Below are positions 26,999-35,665 of a DNA stretch of 64,000 nucleotides, piece by piece (the first letter of the stretch is position 1; each line of letters starts with the position of its first letter). Under the pieces are notes generated by a model. The model did no database searches, had not been told where the DNA came from, and worked only from the letters and a program-made list of their open reading frames with translations. The position numbers and the translations under genes are program-made. Source of the stretch: Murinocardiopsis flavida (GTDB lineage Bacteria > Actinomycetota > Actinomycetes > Streptosporangiales > Streptosporangiaceae); contig NZ_PYGA01000015.1 in assembly GCF_003014485.1 (NCBI RefSeq), positions 124,001 through 188,000 of the forward strand. The letters run 5' to 3'.

Positions 26999-27547
26999 AT
27001 GACAGGCAGACCGAGGACGTTCGACAAGGACGCGGTGCTCCGGATGGCGATGCGCGCGTTCTGGGAGCGGGGATACGACGGGGTGAGCGTCGCGCAGGTG
27101 TGCGCGGAGGCGGGCATCGCCGCGCCGAGTCTGTACGCGGCCTTCGGCGACAAGGAAGCGCTGTTCGAGCAGGCGTGCGCGCTCTACACCGAGCACCTGG
27201 ACGAGGACCTGGAGCGCGACCTCTCGGCACCCGCGGCACGTGCTGCGATCGAACGCCTGCTGCGGTCCGCGGCCGAGCACTTCACCGCGCCCGGGCAGCC
27301 CCCCGGCTGCCTCGTCATGGGCGAGCCGCGGCTCACCGAACGGCGCGACAGGACACGCGACATGATCCGGGCACGCCTGCGCCGGGCCGCCGCCGAGGGG
27401 GAACTCGCGTCGGCCGCCGAGGCCGACGGCGTCGCCGCGTTCGTCGACACCGTGCTGTCCGGCATGGCCGCCCTGGCCCGCGACGGTGCCGACCGGAACC
27501 GGCTCCTGGACGCGGCGCGTTTCGCGATCCGGGCCTGGCCCGCATAG
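26999..27547 (+). CDS. TetR/AcrR-family transcriptional regulator
   Basis: The protein has 182 residues from ATG 26999 (MTGRPRTFDKDAVLRMAM). The N-terminal helix-turn-helix reads FWERGYDGVSVAQVCAEAGIAAPSLYAAFGDKEALFEQA at about 18-56. The ligand domain carries the CLVMGE segment typical of the AcrR subgroup with a conserved Cys. It is divergent from the enoyl-CoA hydratase gene. The frame opens further upstream, but the extra residues overlap the operator and the neighbour's control region. Confidence 0.92.
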   Translation: MTGRPRTFDKDAVLRMAMRAFWERGYDGVSVAQVCAEAGIAAPSLYAAFGDKEALFEQACALYTEHLDEDLERDLSAPAARAAIERLLRSAAEHFTAPGQPPGCLVMGEPRLTERRDRTRDMIRARLRRAAAEGELASAAEADGVAAFVDTVLSGMAALARDGADRNRLLDAARFAIRAWPA

Positions 27548-27670
27548 TCCTTCGCTCGCACCGGGGACCCGGCCGGGCCGAGGCGACCCGGTCGGCCCTG
27601 GAATGCGGCGGGCCACGGACGCCGCCGGCTCATGCGGCGGCCCTTCGTCCGACATCGGCGACGGAGGGGC

Positions 27671-28586
<916 letters not shown>

Positions 28587-28620
28587 CCCGCCGGGCGGTG
28601 CGGCCGGCGCACGGCACGAC

Positions 28621-28650
28621 TTAGACGACTGGTCTAATGGGAGGTAGGAT
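28621..28650 (+). promoter_or_regulatory. Operator site 2 and promoter of the tetR gene
   Basis: TTAGACGACTGGTCTAA (28621-28637) is a near-perfect dyad. Read on the minus strand it gives TAGACCAGTCGTCTA, matching site 1 at 13 of 15 bases. A possible -10 TAGGAT (28645-28650) lies 18 bases after TTAGAC. Transcription would then start at the ATG 28658. Confidence 0.6.
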
Positions 28651-28657
28651 GGGGAGC

Positions 28658-29245
28658 ATGCCAGCCGTTCAGGGCGACACCCGCCGCAACATCCTCGACG
28701 CCGCCCAGCAGATCATGTCCCGCAAGGGGTTCTCAGCGGTGGGCATCAACGAAGTCCTCTCCGCGGCCGGGGTGCCGAAGGGGTCGTTCTATCACTTCTT
28801 CGGCTCCAAGGACGCCTTCGGCGAGGCCATGATGCGGGCCTACTTCACCGACTACCTGGCGGACATGGACCGCGTCCTCGCCGAGCCGGGCCTGACCGCG
28901 GCGGAACGGCTGATGAACTACTGGCGGAACTGGCGCGAGACACAGGCCCTCGACGAATGCCAGGGCAAGTGCCTGGCCGTCAAGCTCGGCGCGGAGGTCG
29001 CCGACCTGTCGGAGACGATGCGGCTCGCCCTGAAGGAAGGCACCACCGGAATCATCGACCGCCTGGAACGGACGATCACGGCCGGCCTGGAGGACGGATC
29101 GATCGCCCTCGACGGCACCCCGCGCGACACCGCGCAGGCCCTGTACGACATGTGGCTCGGAGCGAGCGTCATGGTCAAGATCCACCGCGACATCAGCCCG
29201 TTGGACACCACGACCACGGTCACCCGTCAACTCCTGCACCTGTAG
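28658..29245 (+). CDS. TetR-family repressor of the hydrolase/PfpI regulon
   Basis: The protein has 195 residues from ATG 28658 (MPAVQGDTRRNILDAAQQIM). The helix-turn-helix is KGFSAVGINEVLSAAGVPKGSFYHFFGSKDAFGEAMM. The ligand domain contains a Cys in DECQGKCLAVKLGAEVADLS, reminiscent of cysteine-based electrophile sensors such as NemR/AcuR relatives. ATGs at 28637 and 28649 are also in frame, but the first lies inside the operator. It sits between the two genes it is likely to control. The cysteine sensing idea is inference. Confidence 0.9.
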   Translation: MPAVQGDTRRNILDAAQQIMSRKGFSAVGINEVLSAAGVPKGSFYHFFGSKDAFGEAMMRAYFTDYLADMDRVLAEPGLTAAERLMNYWRNWRETQALDECQGKCLAVKLGAEVADLSETMRLALKEGTTGIIDRLERTITAGLEDGSIALDGTPRDTAQALYDMWLGASVMVKIHRDISPLDTTTTVTRQLLHL

Positions 29246-29297
29246 AGCCCGGCCGCACCCCGAAGACCCGCCCGAACACCGGTCACCTGCCATGACA

Positions 29298-29319
29298 GAG
29301 TCGACCGGTCTACTAGAAT
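29298..29319 (+). promoter_or_regulatory. Operator site 3 and -10 of the DJ-1/PfpI gene
   Basis: GAGTCGACCGGTCTA (29298-29312) is the reverse orientation of the site 1 core: AGTAGACCGGTCG is shared exactly. TAGAAT (29314-29319) is a good -10 thirteen bases before the ATG. Confidence 0.55.
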
Positions 29320-29331
29320 TCGAGTCACACC

Positions 29332-30039
29332 ATGAAGATCCTCATCGTTCTCACCTCGCACGGCGAACTCGGCACCACCGGCCGCAAGACCGGCTTCTGG
29401 CTGGAGGAACTCGCCGCCCCCTACTACCGCTTCAAGGACGCCGGCGCCGAAGTCGTCCTCGCCTCCCCCAAGGGCGGCAGGCCGCCCCTGGACCCCAAGA
29501 GCAACGAGCCCACCTTCCAGACCGACGAGACCCACCGCTTCGAGGCCGACCCCGAGGCCATGGCCGCCCTCGCCCACACCGTCCGCCTCGACTCCGTCTC
29601 CGCCGACGACTTCGACACCGTCTTCTACCCCGGCGGCCACGGCCCCCTGTGGGACCTGGCCGAAGACCCCGCCTCCGTCCGGCTCATCGAGACCGTCCAG
29701 CGCGCGGGCAAGCCCCTCGCCCTGGTCTGCCACGCCCCCGGCACCCTGCGCCACGCCACCAACTCCGACGGCACACCCCTCGTCCGGGGCCGGAAGGTCA
29801 CCGGCTTCACCAACGGGGAAGAGGCCGCCGTCGGCCTGACCGGCATCGTCCCCTTCCTCGTCGAGGACGAACTCAAGCGGCTCGGCGCCGACTACTCCAA
29901 GACCGATGACTGGCAGCCCTACGTCGTCGTCGACGGACTCCTCATCACCGGCCAGAGCCCCGCCTCCTCCGGCCCCGCCGCCGACGCCCTACTCACCCTC
30001 CTCACGCTCCGCACCCAGGTCGACGAGGCCCGCGCATAG
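29332..30039 (+). CDS. DJ-1/PfpI-family protein (Hsp31/glyoxalase III-like)
   Basis: The protein has 235 residues. The nucleophile elbow is LALVCHAPGTL near residue 137, with Cys at about 139. The conserved acidic residue is in KTGFWLEELAAPYYRF near residue 22 and the oxyanion segment in VFYPGGHGPLWDLA near 100. Hsp31-type members convert methylglyoxal to lactate without cofactor and act as chaperones or deglycases. A Cys-His-Asp/Glu arrangement is present. Its operator is shared with the hydrolase and tetR, pointing to an aldehyde or electrophile response, which is inference. Confidence 0.92.
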   Translation: MKILIVLTSHGELGTTGRKTGFWLEELAAPYYRFKDAGAEVVLASPKGGRPPLDPKSNEPTFQTDETHRFEADPEAMAALAHTVRLDSVSADDFDTVFYPGGHGPLWDLAEDPASVRLIETVQRAGKPLALVCHAPGTLRHATNSDGTPLVRGRKVTGFTNGEEAAVGLTGIVPFLVEDELKRLGADYSKTDDWQPYVVVDGLLITGQSPASSGPAADALLTLLTLRTQVDEARA

Positions 30040-30175
30040 CGGGCGCCCCAATGAGCACTATCGGGCGCACTGACGAGTGACCCCGCGGGGCCGAGCGCCT
30101 GCGGCCCCGGCCCCGCGGCCTCTCCGGGAGATCCTCGACCGCCCCGCCATCGCGACGGCGATCGCCGACCGGAAC

Positions 30176-30208
30176 GGATGCCCATCTCCGAATCGGAGAT
30201 GGGCATCC
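30176..30208. terminator. Bidirectional terminator between PfpI gene and dnaB
   Basis: A 33-base near-perfect palindrome has left arm GGATGCCCATCTCCGA (30176-30191) and right arm TCGGAGATGGGCATCC (30193-30208). It lies between convergent genes and serves both. Confidence 0.8.
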
Positions 30209-30218
30209 CGGCGCTTCA

Positions 30219-32813
30219 CTATCCGGGCGCCATGTCGACAAATCGGCTGTAGTGGCCCTGGAACGCCACGGTCACAGTGGCGGTGGGACCGTTGCGGTGC
30301 TTGGCGACGATGAGGTCGGCCTCGCCCGCCCGCGGCGACTCCTTCTCATGGACGTCCTCGCGGTACAGCAGGATGACCATGTCGGCATCTTGCTCGATGC
30401 TGCCCGATTCGCGTAGATCGCTAACTTGGGGCTTTTTGTCCGTTCTCTGCTCCGGACCACGGTTGAGCTGGGACAACGCGATGACCGGGACCTCAAGCTC
30501 CTTCGCGAGGAGCTTGAGCGACCGCGAGAACTCCGACACCTCCTGCTGGCGGCTCTCGACCCGGCTGCCCGACGACATCAGCTGGAGGTAGTCGACCACC
30601 ACGAGCTTGAGGTCGTGCTGCTGCTTGAGGCGGCGGCACTTCGCCCGGATCTCCATCATCGACATGTTCGGGGAGTCGTCGATGAACAGCGGCGCGCTGG
30701 CGACCTCGCCCATGCGTCGCGCCAACCGGGTCCAGTCGTCGTCGGTCATGAGCCCGGACCGCATGGTGTGCAGCGGCACCCGCGCCTCGGCGGAGAGCAA
30801 CCGCATGACGATCTCGTTGCGCCCCATCTCCAGGCTGAAGAAAACGCTGGTCAGCTGATGCTTGATCGACGCGGCCCGCGCAAAATCCAGGGCGAGGGTC
30901 GAATTGTGCGTGGGGATCATCGACCGGCCGGCGAGGTAGAGGTGATCCGGATGGTCGACTTGGACGCACCGAACCGGGACACTCCGCACCGGACGCACGT
31001 CGGTGATGAAGCGCGCCCCGACACGGGGATAGTTCCTGTCCCCCCGCTCCTTGTGAGCCGACTTCTTGCGTTCGAGGCGGAAGACCTCATCGGGGGTGCT
31101 GAATGTGACGACGTAGCAGGTGGACGATGCCTCTGACCGGCCGTTGACCCGCTTGAGCGAGGTACCGCACCGATAACCGAGGCTGTGGACCAACTCGCGA
31201 AAACCCTCGGCGAGCGCCTTGCTCGTAACAGCGAACTGGACAGCGCCCGTTCGGGTGACCGTCCCGTCGGTGTCGAGCAGCCCGGCGAGGAGCGCACGGC
31301 GTTGCCGCAAGGAGCCGCGCAGGTACTCCTCAGGGATGTGCTTGTCACCGAGGACACCGATCTTGCGCAGGACCGCGGTCACGGTTCCGTGGTCGGTGAT
31401 GCATTCGCGGCAACGGCTTTGCCCGAAGCAGCGCTTGCCGCAATCGACGCAGGTGGCGTGCGCGACCGGCGCGGAGACGAAGCGCGCCTTACCGCCGCAG
31501 GACTGCCCGCACGTCCGCACGTGCGGGAGTTTCGGGACGAAGGACCGGCCGCAGACGACGCAGGGGCGTTCGACGGGACCGCTTCCGGCAGGGAAGCAGA
31601 CCCCGTAGGAGATCGTCGCATTGCCGACCGGTCGGACGACGAACCCCTCCGCCTCCAGGTACATGACGATCTCGGGGTCGGCGGTGGTGATCCGCGCACC
31701 CGCCGAGTGCCCATCGCCCAGCCACGCCCCCAGCAGATACGGCGAAAGGGGCAGGTCCTGCTCTGGAAGGTCGAGCGGTGCCGCGTTGCGCACCGAATGG
31801 TTCAGCCGCCGGTCGGCTGTCGCGCAGCGAAGGGTCTCGGCGATCTGGCGGGTGGTCCGCACCTCGGCAACCGCCCTGGGCCGGTCGGATCGGCGAGCCC
31901 GCACCTCCTGGGCGGCGCGCCGCGAGGCACGGGTGTCGGTGCGCCATTGGTGCTCGCCGTCGGCGACGATCGTGCTGCCGTCGTCGAACGTCACCTCGAA
32001 GCAGTCGCGGTCGGCCATAACGGCGGTCGATGCGACGACGCGGGTGGGCGTCCCGTCGGCGGAGAGGAGCGTGTCGCCGGTCCGGACCTCTCCCATGGTG
32101 GTCCACCCGCCCGGGGTCGGAAGAGGGGTGTCGAGGGCCAGCGCCTTGCCCACAGCGGGTCTCGCGGCGATGATGACCATTTGGCCGGGGTGGAGGCCGT
32201 TGGAGAGGGCGTCGAAGTCGGTGAAGCCGGTGGGGACACCGGTCATGGAGCCGTCGTGCGCGGAGATGGCCTCGATCTCGTCGAGGGCGCCCGGCATGAT
32301 CTCGCTGAGCGGGAGGTAGTCCTCGCCGGTGCGCTTCTCGGCGACCCGGTAGACCTCGGCCTGGGCGCGGTCGACGAGGTCGTCGACCTCGCCGTCGCCG
32401 GCGTAGCCGATCTGGGCGATGCGGGTGCCGACCTCCACCAGGCGGCGCAGCACGGCGCGGTCGGCGACGATGCGCGCGTAATATCCGGCGTTGGCGGCGG
32501 TGGGCACGGCCTCGGTGAGGGTGTGCAGGTACGGTGCGCCGCCGATGCGGGTGATCTCGCCGCGCTTGGTGAGCTCGGCGTTCACCGAGACCGCGTCGAC
32601 GGGTTCGCCGCGGGAGAACAGGTCGACGACGGTGTCGTAGACGGTCTGGTGCGCCGGCCGGTGGAAGTCGGCGGACCTGACGATCTCGACGACCTGGGTG
32701 ATGGCCTCCTTGGAGAGCAGCATGCCGCCGAGGACGCACTGCTCGGCCATGATGTCGCTCGGCAGTGCGCGTTCGAAGCCGCCCTCCCCGGGCGGCGGTT
32801 CGCCCACGCTCAC
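30219..32813 (-). CDS. dnaB: Replicative DNA helicase DnaB, interrupted by an intein
   Basis: The 864-residue precursor gives a mature helicase of 450 residues after splicing. The N-terminal primase-interaction domain spans about 1-125, and the RecA-like ATPase starts near 190. The intein (224-637) splits the Walker A motif between ARPAVGK and STLALDF, so the helicase cannot bind ATP until the intein leaves. The C-extein has Walker B LVVVDYLQLM, ALSQLNRGPEQR and DLRESGSIEQDADMV. DnaB unwinds DNA at the replication fork. GTG 32813 follows GGGGGGAG with five-base spacing. The DnaA-box cluster lies directly upstream. Confidence 0.97.
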   Translation of the reverse strand: MSVGEPPPGEGGFERALPSDIMAEQCVLGGMLLSKEAITQVVEIVRSADFHRPAHQTVYDTVVDLFSRGEPVDAVSVNAELTKRGEITRIGGAPYLHTLTEAVPTAANAGYYARIVADRAVLRRLVEVGTRIAQIGYAGDGEVDDLVDRAQAEVYRVAEKRTGEDYLPLSEIMPGALDEIEAISAHDGSMTGVPTGFTDFDALSNGLHPGQMVIIAARPAVGKALALDTPLPTPGGWTTMGEVRTGDTLLSADGTPTRVVASTAVMADRDCFEVTFDDGSTIVADGEHQWRTDTRASRRAAQEVRARRSDRPRAVAEVRTTRQIAETLRCATADRRLNHSVRNAAPLDLPEQDLPLSPYLLGAWLGDGHSAGARITTADPEIVMYLEAEGFVVRPVGNATISYGVCFPAGSGPVERPCVVCGRSFVPKLPHVRTCGQSCGGKARFVSAPVAHATCVDCGKRCFGQSRCRECITDHGTVTAVLRKIGVLGDKHIPEEYLRGSLRQRRALLAGLLDTDGTVTRTGAVQFAVTSKALAEGFRELVHSLGYRCGTSLKRVNGRSEASSTCYVVTFSTPDEVFRLERKKSAHKERGDRNYPRVGARFITDVRPVRSVPVRCVQVDHPDHLYLAGRSMIPTHNSTLALDFARAASIKHQLTSVFFSLEMGRNEIVMRLLSAEARVPLHTMRSGLMTDDDWTRLARRMGEVASAPLFIDDSPNMSMMEIRAKCRRLKQQHDLKLVVVDYLQLMSSGSRVESRQQEVSEFSRSLKLLAKELEVPVIALSQLNRGPEQRTDKKPQVSDLRESGSIEQDADMVILLYREDVHEKESPRAGEADLIVAKHRNGPTATVTVAFQGHYSRFVDMAPG
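30903..32144 (-). other. DnaB intein, class 3 type, with LAGLIDADG endonuclease domain
   Basis: The intein has 414 residues at the GK|S site of the P-loop. It starts with Ala, not Cys or Ser, and ends HN followed by Ser +1. The class 3 WCT set is visible: Trp 67 in DGEHQW two residues after the block B His 65, Cys 393 in VRCVQVDHPDHLYL (block F) and Thr 412 in PTHN (block G). A LAGLIDADG homing endonuclease is indicated by LLGAWLGDG (about 137-145) and LLAGLLDTDG (285-294). Between these lies a Cys-rich stretch (C195, C198, C212, C216, C232, C235, C239, C245, C248) that could bind two zinc ions. Confidence 0.9.
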
Positions 32814-32890
32814 TGGTACTCCCCCCTGCGGGCCGCCAGATGACCCGGACTTGGATTCTCGTCACTCCCCGCGCGGTGCGCAAAGCGTCC

Positions 32891-33093
32891 TGTGGACAGA
32901 CTTGGGGAGATCCTGTGGACGACTCGGGCGTTTCTGCGGACAACTTGTGCACAACACCTGTGGATAACTTTCGACCTATCCCCTTGCAACCGATTTGACC
33001 TGCAAAAACTCTGTCCACGACCTGTGTGGGAAAGAAAGTTCTCACCCGGGTTTCCACAAGTTATCCACAGGATCGCCTGCCGTCGGTGGATAA
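32891..33093. promoter_or_regulatory. Cluster of DnaA boxes upstream of dnaB
   Basis: Within about 200 bases are TGTGGACAG (32891), TGTGGACGA (32914), TGCGGACAA (32935), TTGTGCACAA (32945, both strands), TGTGGATAA (32959), CTGTCCACG (33011), GTTTCCACA (33050), TTATCCACA (33061) and GGTGGATAA (33085). At least four match TTATCCACA or the Streptomyces-type YYGTCCACA fully. The stretch is AT-rich for this genome and fills the 326-base gap between the divergent dnaB and MATE genes. It could titrate DnaA or control dnaB. A true oriC here is unlikely, because the parAB-rsmG end points to oriC beyond 64 kb. Confidence 0.8.
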
Positions 33094-33139
33094 CCCTACT
33101 GCTTTCAGTCGAACATCCGTACGCTAATGTGGCAAGGTC

Positions 33140-34519
33140 ATGCGCAAACTTCTGTCCGCCCCGCCGTTCCGCCATGTCCGCGACGCCGAGATCTTCCGGC
33201 TCGCCGTCCCGACCTTCTTCGCACTCATCTCCGAGCCGTTGTTCCTGCTCACCGACTCTGCGGTGGTGGGTCGGCTCGGCACCGCGGAACTCGCCGGCCT
33301 CGGGGTGGCCAGCCAGGTCCTGCTGACCTTCGCCAGCCTGTGCATCTTCCTCGCCTACGGCACGACCTCCGCCGTGGCCCGCCGGTTCGGCGCCGGCGAC
33401 ATCCCCGCCGGCATCCGCCACGGCGTCGACGGCCTCTGGCTCGCCCTGCTCATCGGCATCGGGGTCATCGCGGTCTTCCTGCCGCTGGCACCCTGGCTGA
33501 TCCAATCGCTCGGCGCCTCCGACACAGCGGCACCGCACGCCCTCACCTACCTGCGCATCAGCCTGCTCAGCACCCCCGCGCTCCTCATCACCATGGCCGG
33601 CACCGGTGTCCTGCGCGGCCTCCAGGACGCCCGCTCCCCGCTGCTGGTCGCGCTCGGCGCCAACCTCGCCAACATCGTGCTGTGCGTCACCTTCGTGTTC
33701 GGGTTCGGCTGGGGCATCGCCGGGTCGGCATGGTCCACCGTAGCGGCGCAGACCGCCGGGGCGGCCGTCTACATCGTGGTGGTCGGCCGCGCCGCCCGGC
33801 GCAACGGGGTCGCCATCGCCCCCAGTTCCGCCGGGCTCCGGGCCACGGCGAGCGCCGGGTTCGCGCTGTTCGTGCGCACCGTCTCGATGCGGATCGTGCT
33901 GATCGTCACCACCGCCGTCGCGGCGCGGCTCGGCGACACCGAGGTCGCGGCGCACCATGTGGCCTTCCAGCTCTGGACCCTCCTCGTGTTCGCCATGGAC
34001 GCCATCGCCATCGCCGGGCAGTCCATCATCGGCCGCTACCTGGGGGCCGGCGACGCACCGGGCGCCCGCGCGATCACCCGCCGCATGGTCGAGTGGGGCG
34101 TCCTGAGTGGCGTCGCCTTCCTGCTGCTGGTGCTCGCGGTGCGCCCGTTCGCCGCGCTGCCGTTCACCACCGATCCCGAGGTCGGCGCGCTGATCTTCGC
34201 CGTGCTGATCATCGTCGCGCTGCTCCAGCCGCTCAGCGGGGTGGTCATGGTGCTCGACGGCATCCTCATGGGCGCCGGCGACCAGCGCTACCTCGCCTGG
34301 GCCGGGGTGTGGACGATGCTCGCGTTCCTGCCGTGCGCCCTGCTGGTGCTGTGGGCCACCCCGCAGGGTTCCCCGTACGGACTGCCGGCCCTGTGGCTGG
34401 CGTACGGGGTGTGGATCGCCGCCCGCGGCATCACCCTCGCCCTGCGCGCCCGGGGCGGCGCGTGGCTGGTCACGGGGGCCGCCGGCCCGGGCGACCGCGA
34501 GCGTCAGCGCTCCGACTGA
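33140..34519 (+). CDS. MATE-family efflux transporter (DinF-like)
   Basis: This 459-residue protein has about twelve membrane helices in two six-helix halves, beginning EIFRLAVPTFFALISEPLFLLTDSAVVGRLGT, the typical MATE start with Asp in helix 1. The repeat in half two is HVAFQLWTLLVFAMDAIAIAGQSIIGRYLGAG. It exports cationic compounds with Na+ or H+. A MATE gene beside dnaB is a conserved actinobacterial arrangement. It is divergent from dnaB and shares the DnaA-box region as its promoter space. The substrate is unknown. Confidence 0.93.
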   Translation: MRKLLSAPPFRHVRDAEIFRLAVPTFFALISEPLFLLTDSAVVGRLGTAELAGLGVASQVLLTFASLCIFLAYGTTSAVARRFGAGDIPAGIRHGVDGLWLALLIGIGVIAVFLPLAPWLIQSLGASDTAAPHALTYLRISLLSTPALLITMAGTGVLRGLQDARSPLLVALGANLANIVLCVTFVFGFGWGIAGSAWSTVAAQTAGAAVYIVVVGRAARRNGVAIAPSSAGLRATASAGFALFVRTVSMRIVLIVTTAVAARLGDTEVAAHHVAFQLWTLLVFAMDAIAIAGQSIIGRYLGAGDAPGARAITRRMVEWGVLSGVAFLLLVLAVRPFAALPFTTDPEVGALIFAVLIIVALLQPLSGVVMVLDGILMGAGDQRYLAWAGVWTMLAFLPCALLVLWATPQGSPYGLPALWLAYGVWIAARGITLALRARGGAWLVTGAAGPGDRERQRSD

Positions 34520-34574
34520 TCCCGCCGGGCTCCGTCGGGCTCCACGCCGGTGGTCCTGCCGCACGCCCTTGCGG

Positions 34575-34631
34575 CGAGCGTGCGCGAACGGGCCCCTCGA
34601 CCGAGTCGAGGGGCCCGTTCGCGCACGCTCG
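34575..34631. terminator. Very long bidirectional terminator hairpin
   Basis: A perfect 26 bp stem (34575-34600 with 34606-34631; core AACGGGCCCCTCGA) has a five-base loop. It separates the convergent MATE and amidase genes. Confidence 0.85.
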
Positions 34632-34642
34632 GCGGCGTGCCG

Positions 34643-35476
34643 CTACAGCGAAGGGTCGGCGTCGCCGAAGGCGGGGCCGTGGTAGTAGTCCGTCGTGCGC
34701 TCGTCCATCGGCACCTCGGGGTAGGTCGGCAGGTGCTCCTTCGGCACCTCGTCGTAGCCGAGCTGCTCCAGGCGGACCTCCAGGCGGGCCATCCGCGCGC
34801 CGACATCGGACCGCAGCTTCGGCAGCAGCGAGTAGAGCTTGTCGCCGGGGCAGCTGGTCTTGTTGTAGTCGCGGTGCCCGACGATCGCCTTGGCGGGGTT
34901 GAGCCCGTACGCGGCGCACAGCCAGGCGCACGTCTCGACGAGGGCGCTCAGCAGTGCCGTGGGCGGCCCGGCGGAGGTGTAGGTGCCCTCGCTCTCGATG
35001 CCGATGGTGTGCGCGTTGTGGTTCGCCACGTGCGCGCCGACGACGTGCCTGCCGCCGCGGATGGCCGCGAGGGAGCCGTTGCGCCCCTCCATGACGTGGC
35101 CGCCGCGGCTGATGGTGAGCTGCTGGCCGGTGTCATCCCACTTGTTGCTGTCCATGTGGTAGCGCTGAATCGAGCGCGACAGCGCGAAGGCGTGGTTCTT
35201 GGACCGGTCGCCGCTGTTGGCGGTGGCCGTGTGGTGGATGATGATGTGATCCGGGCCCTTGCCGAGCACCTGTGCGGCCTGTTTCGGCTTCCTGGCCTTC
35301 CAGTCGCCGCGCTTGTAGACGGTCCCCGACAGTGTTGCGGCCATGGCACTGGTGGGGCCGCCGAGATCGGCGGCCCCACCGAGCAGAACACCGCCCGCCA
35401 CAAAAGCGGCGCCGCGTAATGCGTTCCTGCGTGACATGCCCTCCTGCGACCGAAGGCGGTGCTGGTGAATGGACAT
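34643..35476 (-). CDS. Tat-exported PGRP-domain N-acetylmuramoyl-L-alanine amidase, copy 1
   Basis: The protein has 277 residues. A twin-arginine signal (MSRRNALRGAAFVAGGVLL) leads to an Ala-x-Ala site near residue 47. The PGRP/Amidase_2 domain has zinc ligands in IIIHHTATANSG, GIESEGTY and GHRDYNKTSCPGD. It should cleave the bond between muramic acid and peptide outside the cell. The C-terminal 60 residues (ARLEVRLEQLGYDEVP and following) are family-specific. It starts at ATG 35476 after AAGGGATGAG, with a small hairpin just upstream. It is paralogous to the next gene. Confidence 0.92.
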   Translation of the reverse strand: MSIHQHRLRSQEGMSRRNALRGAAFVAGGVLLGGAADLGGPTSAMAATLSGTVYKRGDWKARKPKQAAQVLGKGPDHIIIHHTATANSGDRSKNHAFALSRSIQRYHMDSNKWDDTGQQLTISRGGHVMEGRNGSLAAIRGGRHVVGAHVANHNAHTIGIESEGTYTSAGPPTALLSALVETCAWLCAAYGLNPAKAIVGHRDYNKTSCPGDKLYSLLPKLRSDVGARMARLEVRLEQLGYDEVPKEHLPTYPEVPMDERTTDYYHGPAFGDADPSL

Positions 35477-35490
35477 GCGGCACTCATCCC

Positions 35491-35518
35491 TTTCGATGGA
35501 GTAACGGACCCATCGAAA
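35491..35518 (-). promoter_or_regulatory. 5'-leader hairpin of amidase copy 1
   Basis: TTTCGATGG (35491-35499) and CCATCGAAA (35510-35518) form a nine-pair stem ending right at the AAGGGATGAG ribosome site. It may tune translation. The upstream region is AT-rich (about 35511-35570) and likely holds the promoter. Confidence 0.45.
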
Positions 35519-35665
35519 ACGATATGTGACTAATAGTAGTTATTGAATCACTCTAGGTGTGTCGGCGTGTCGCCGCACACGATATACCGGGACCGGCCTA
35601 CCGCAGGGGCGCGGCGTTCTCGGGAGCGCCGTACCCCTGCGCGAGCGGGGAGCGATCGGTACCGG

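Noticed and set aside
32891-33093. The DnaA-box cluster as the chromosomal origin
   Set aside because: The dnaA-dnaN pair is absent here. The rsmG-parA-parB order at the right edge points to oriC beyond 64 kb.
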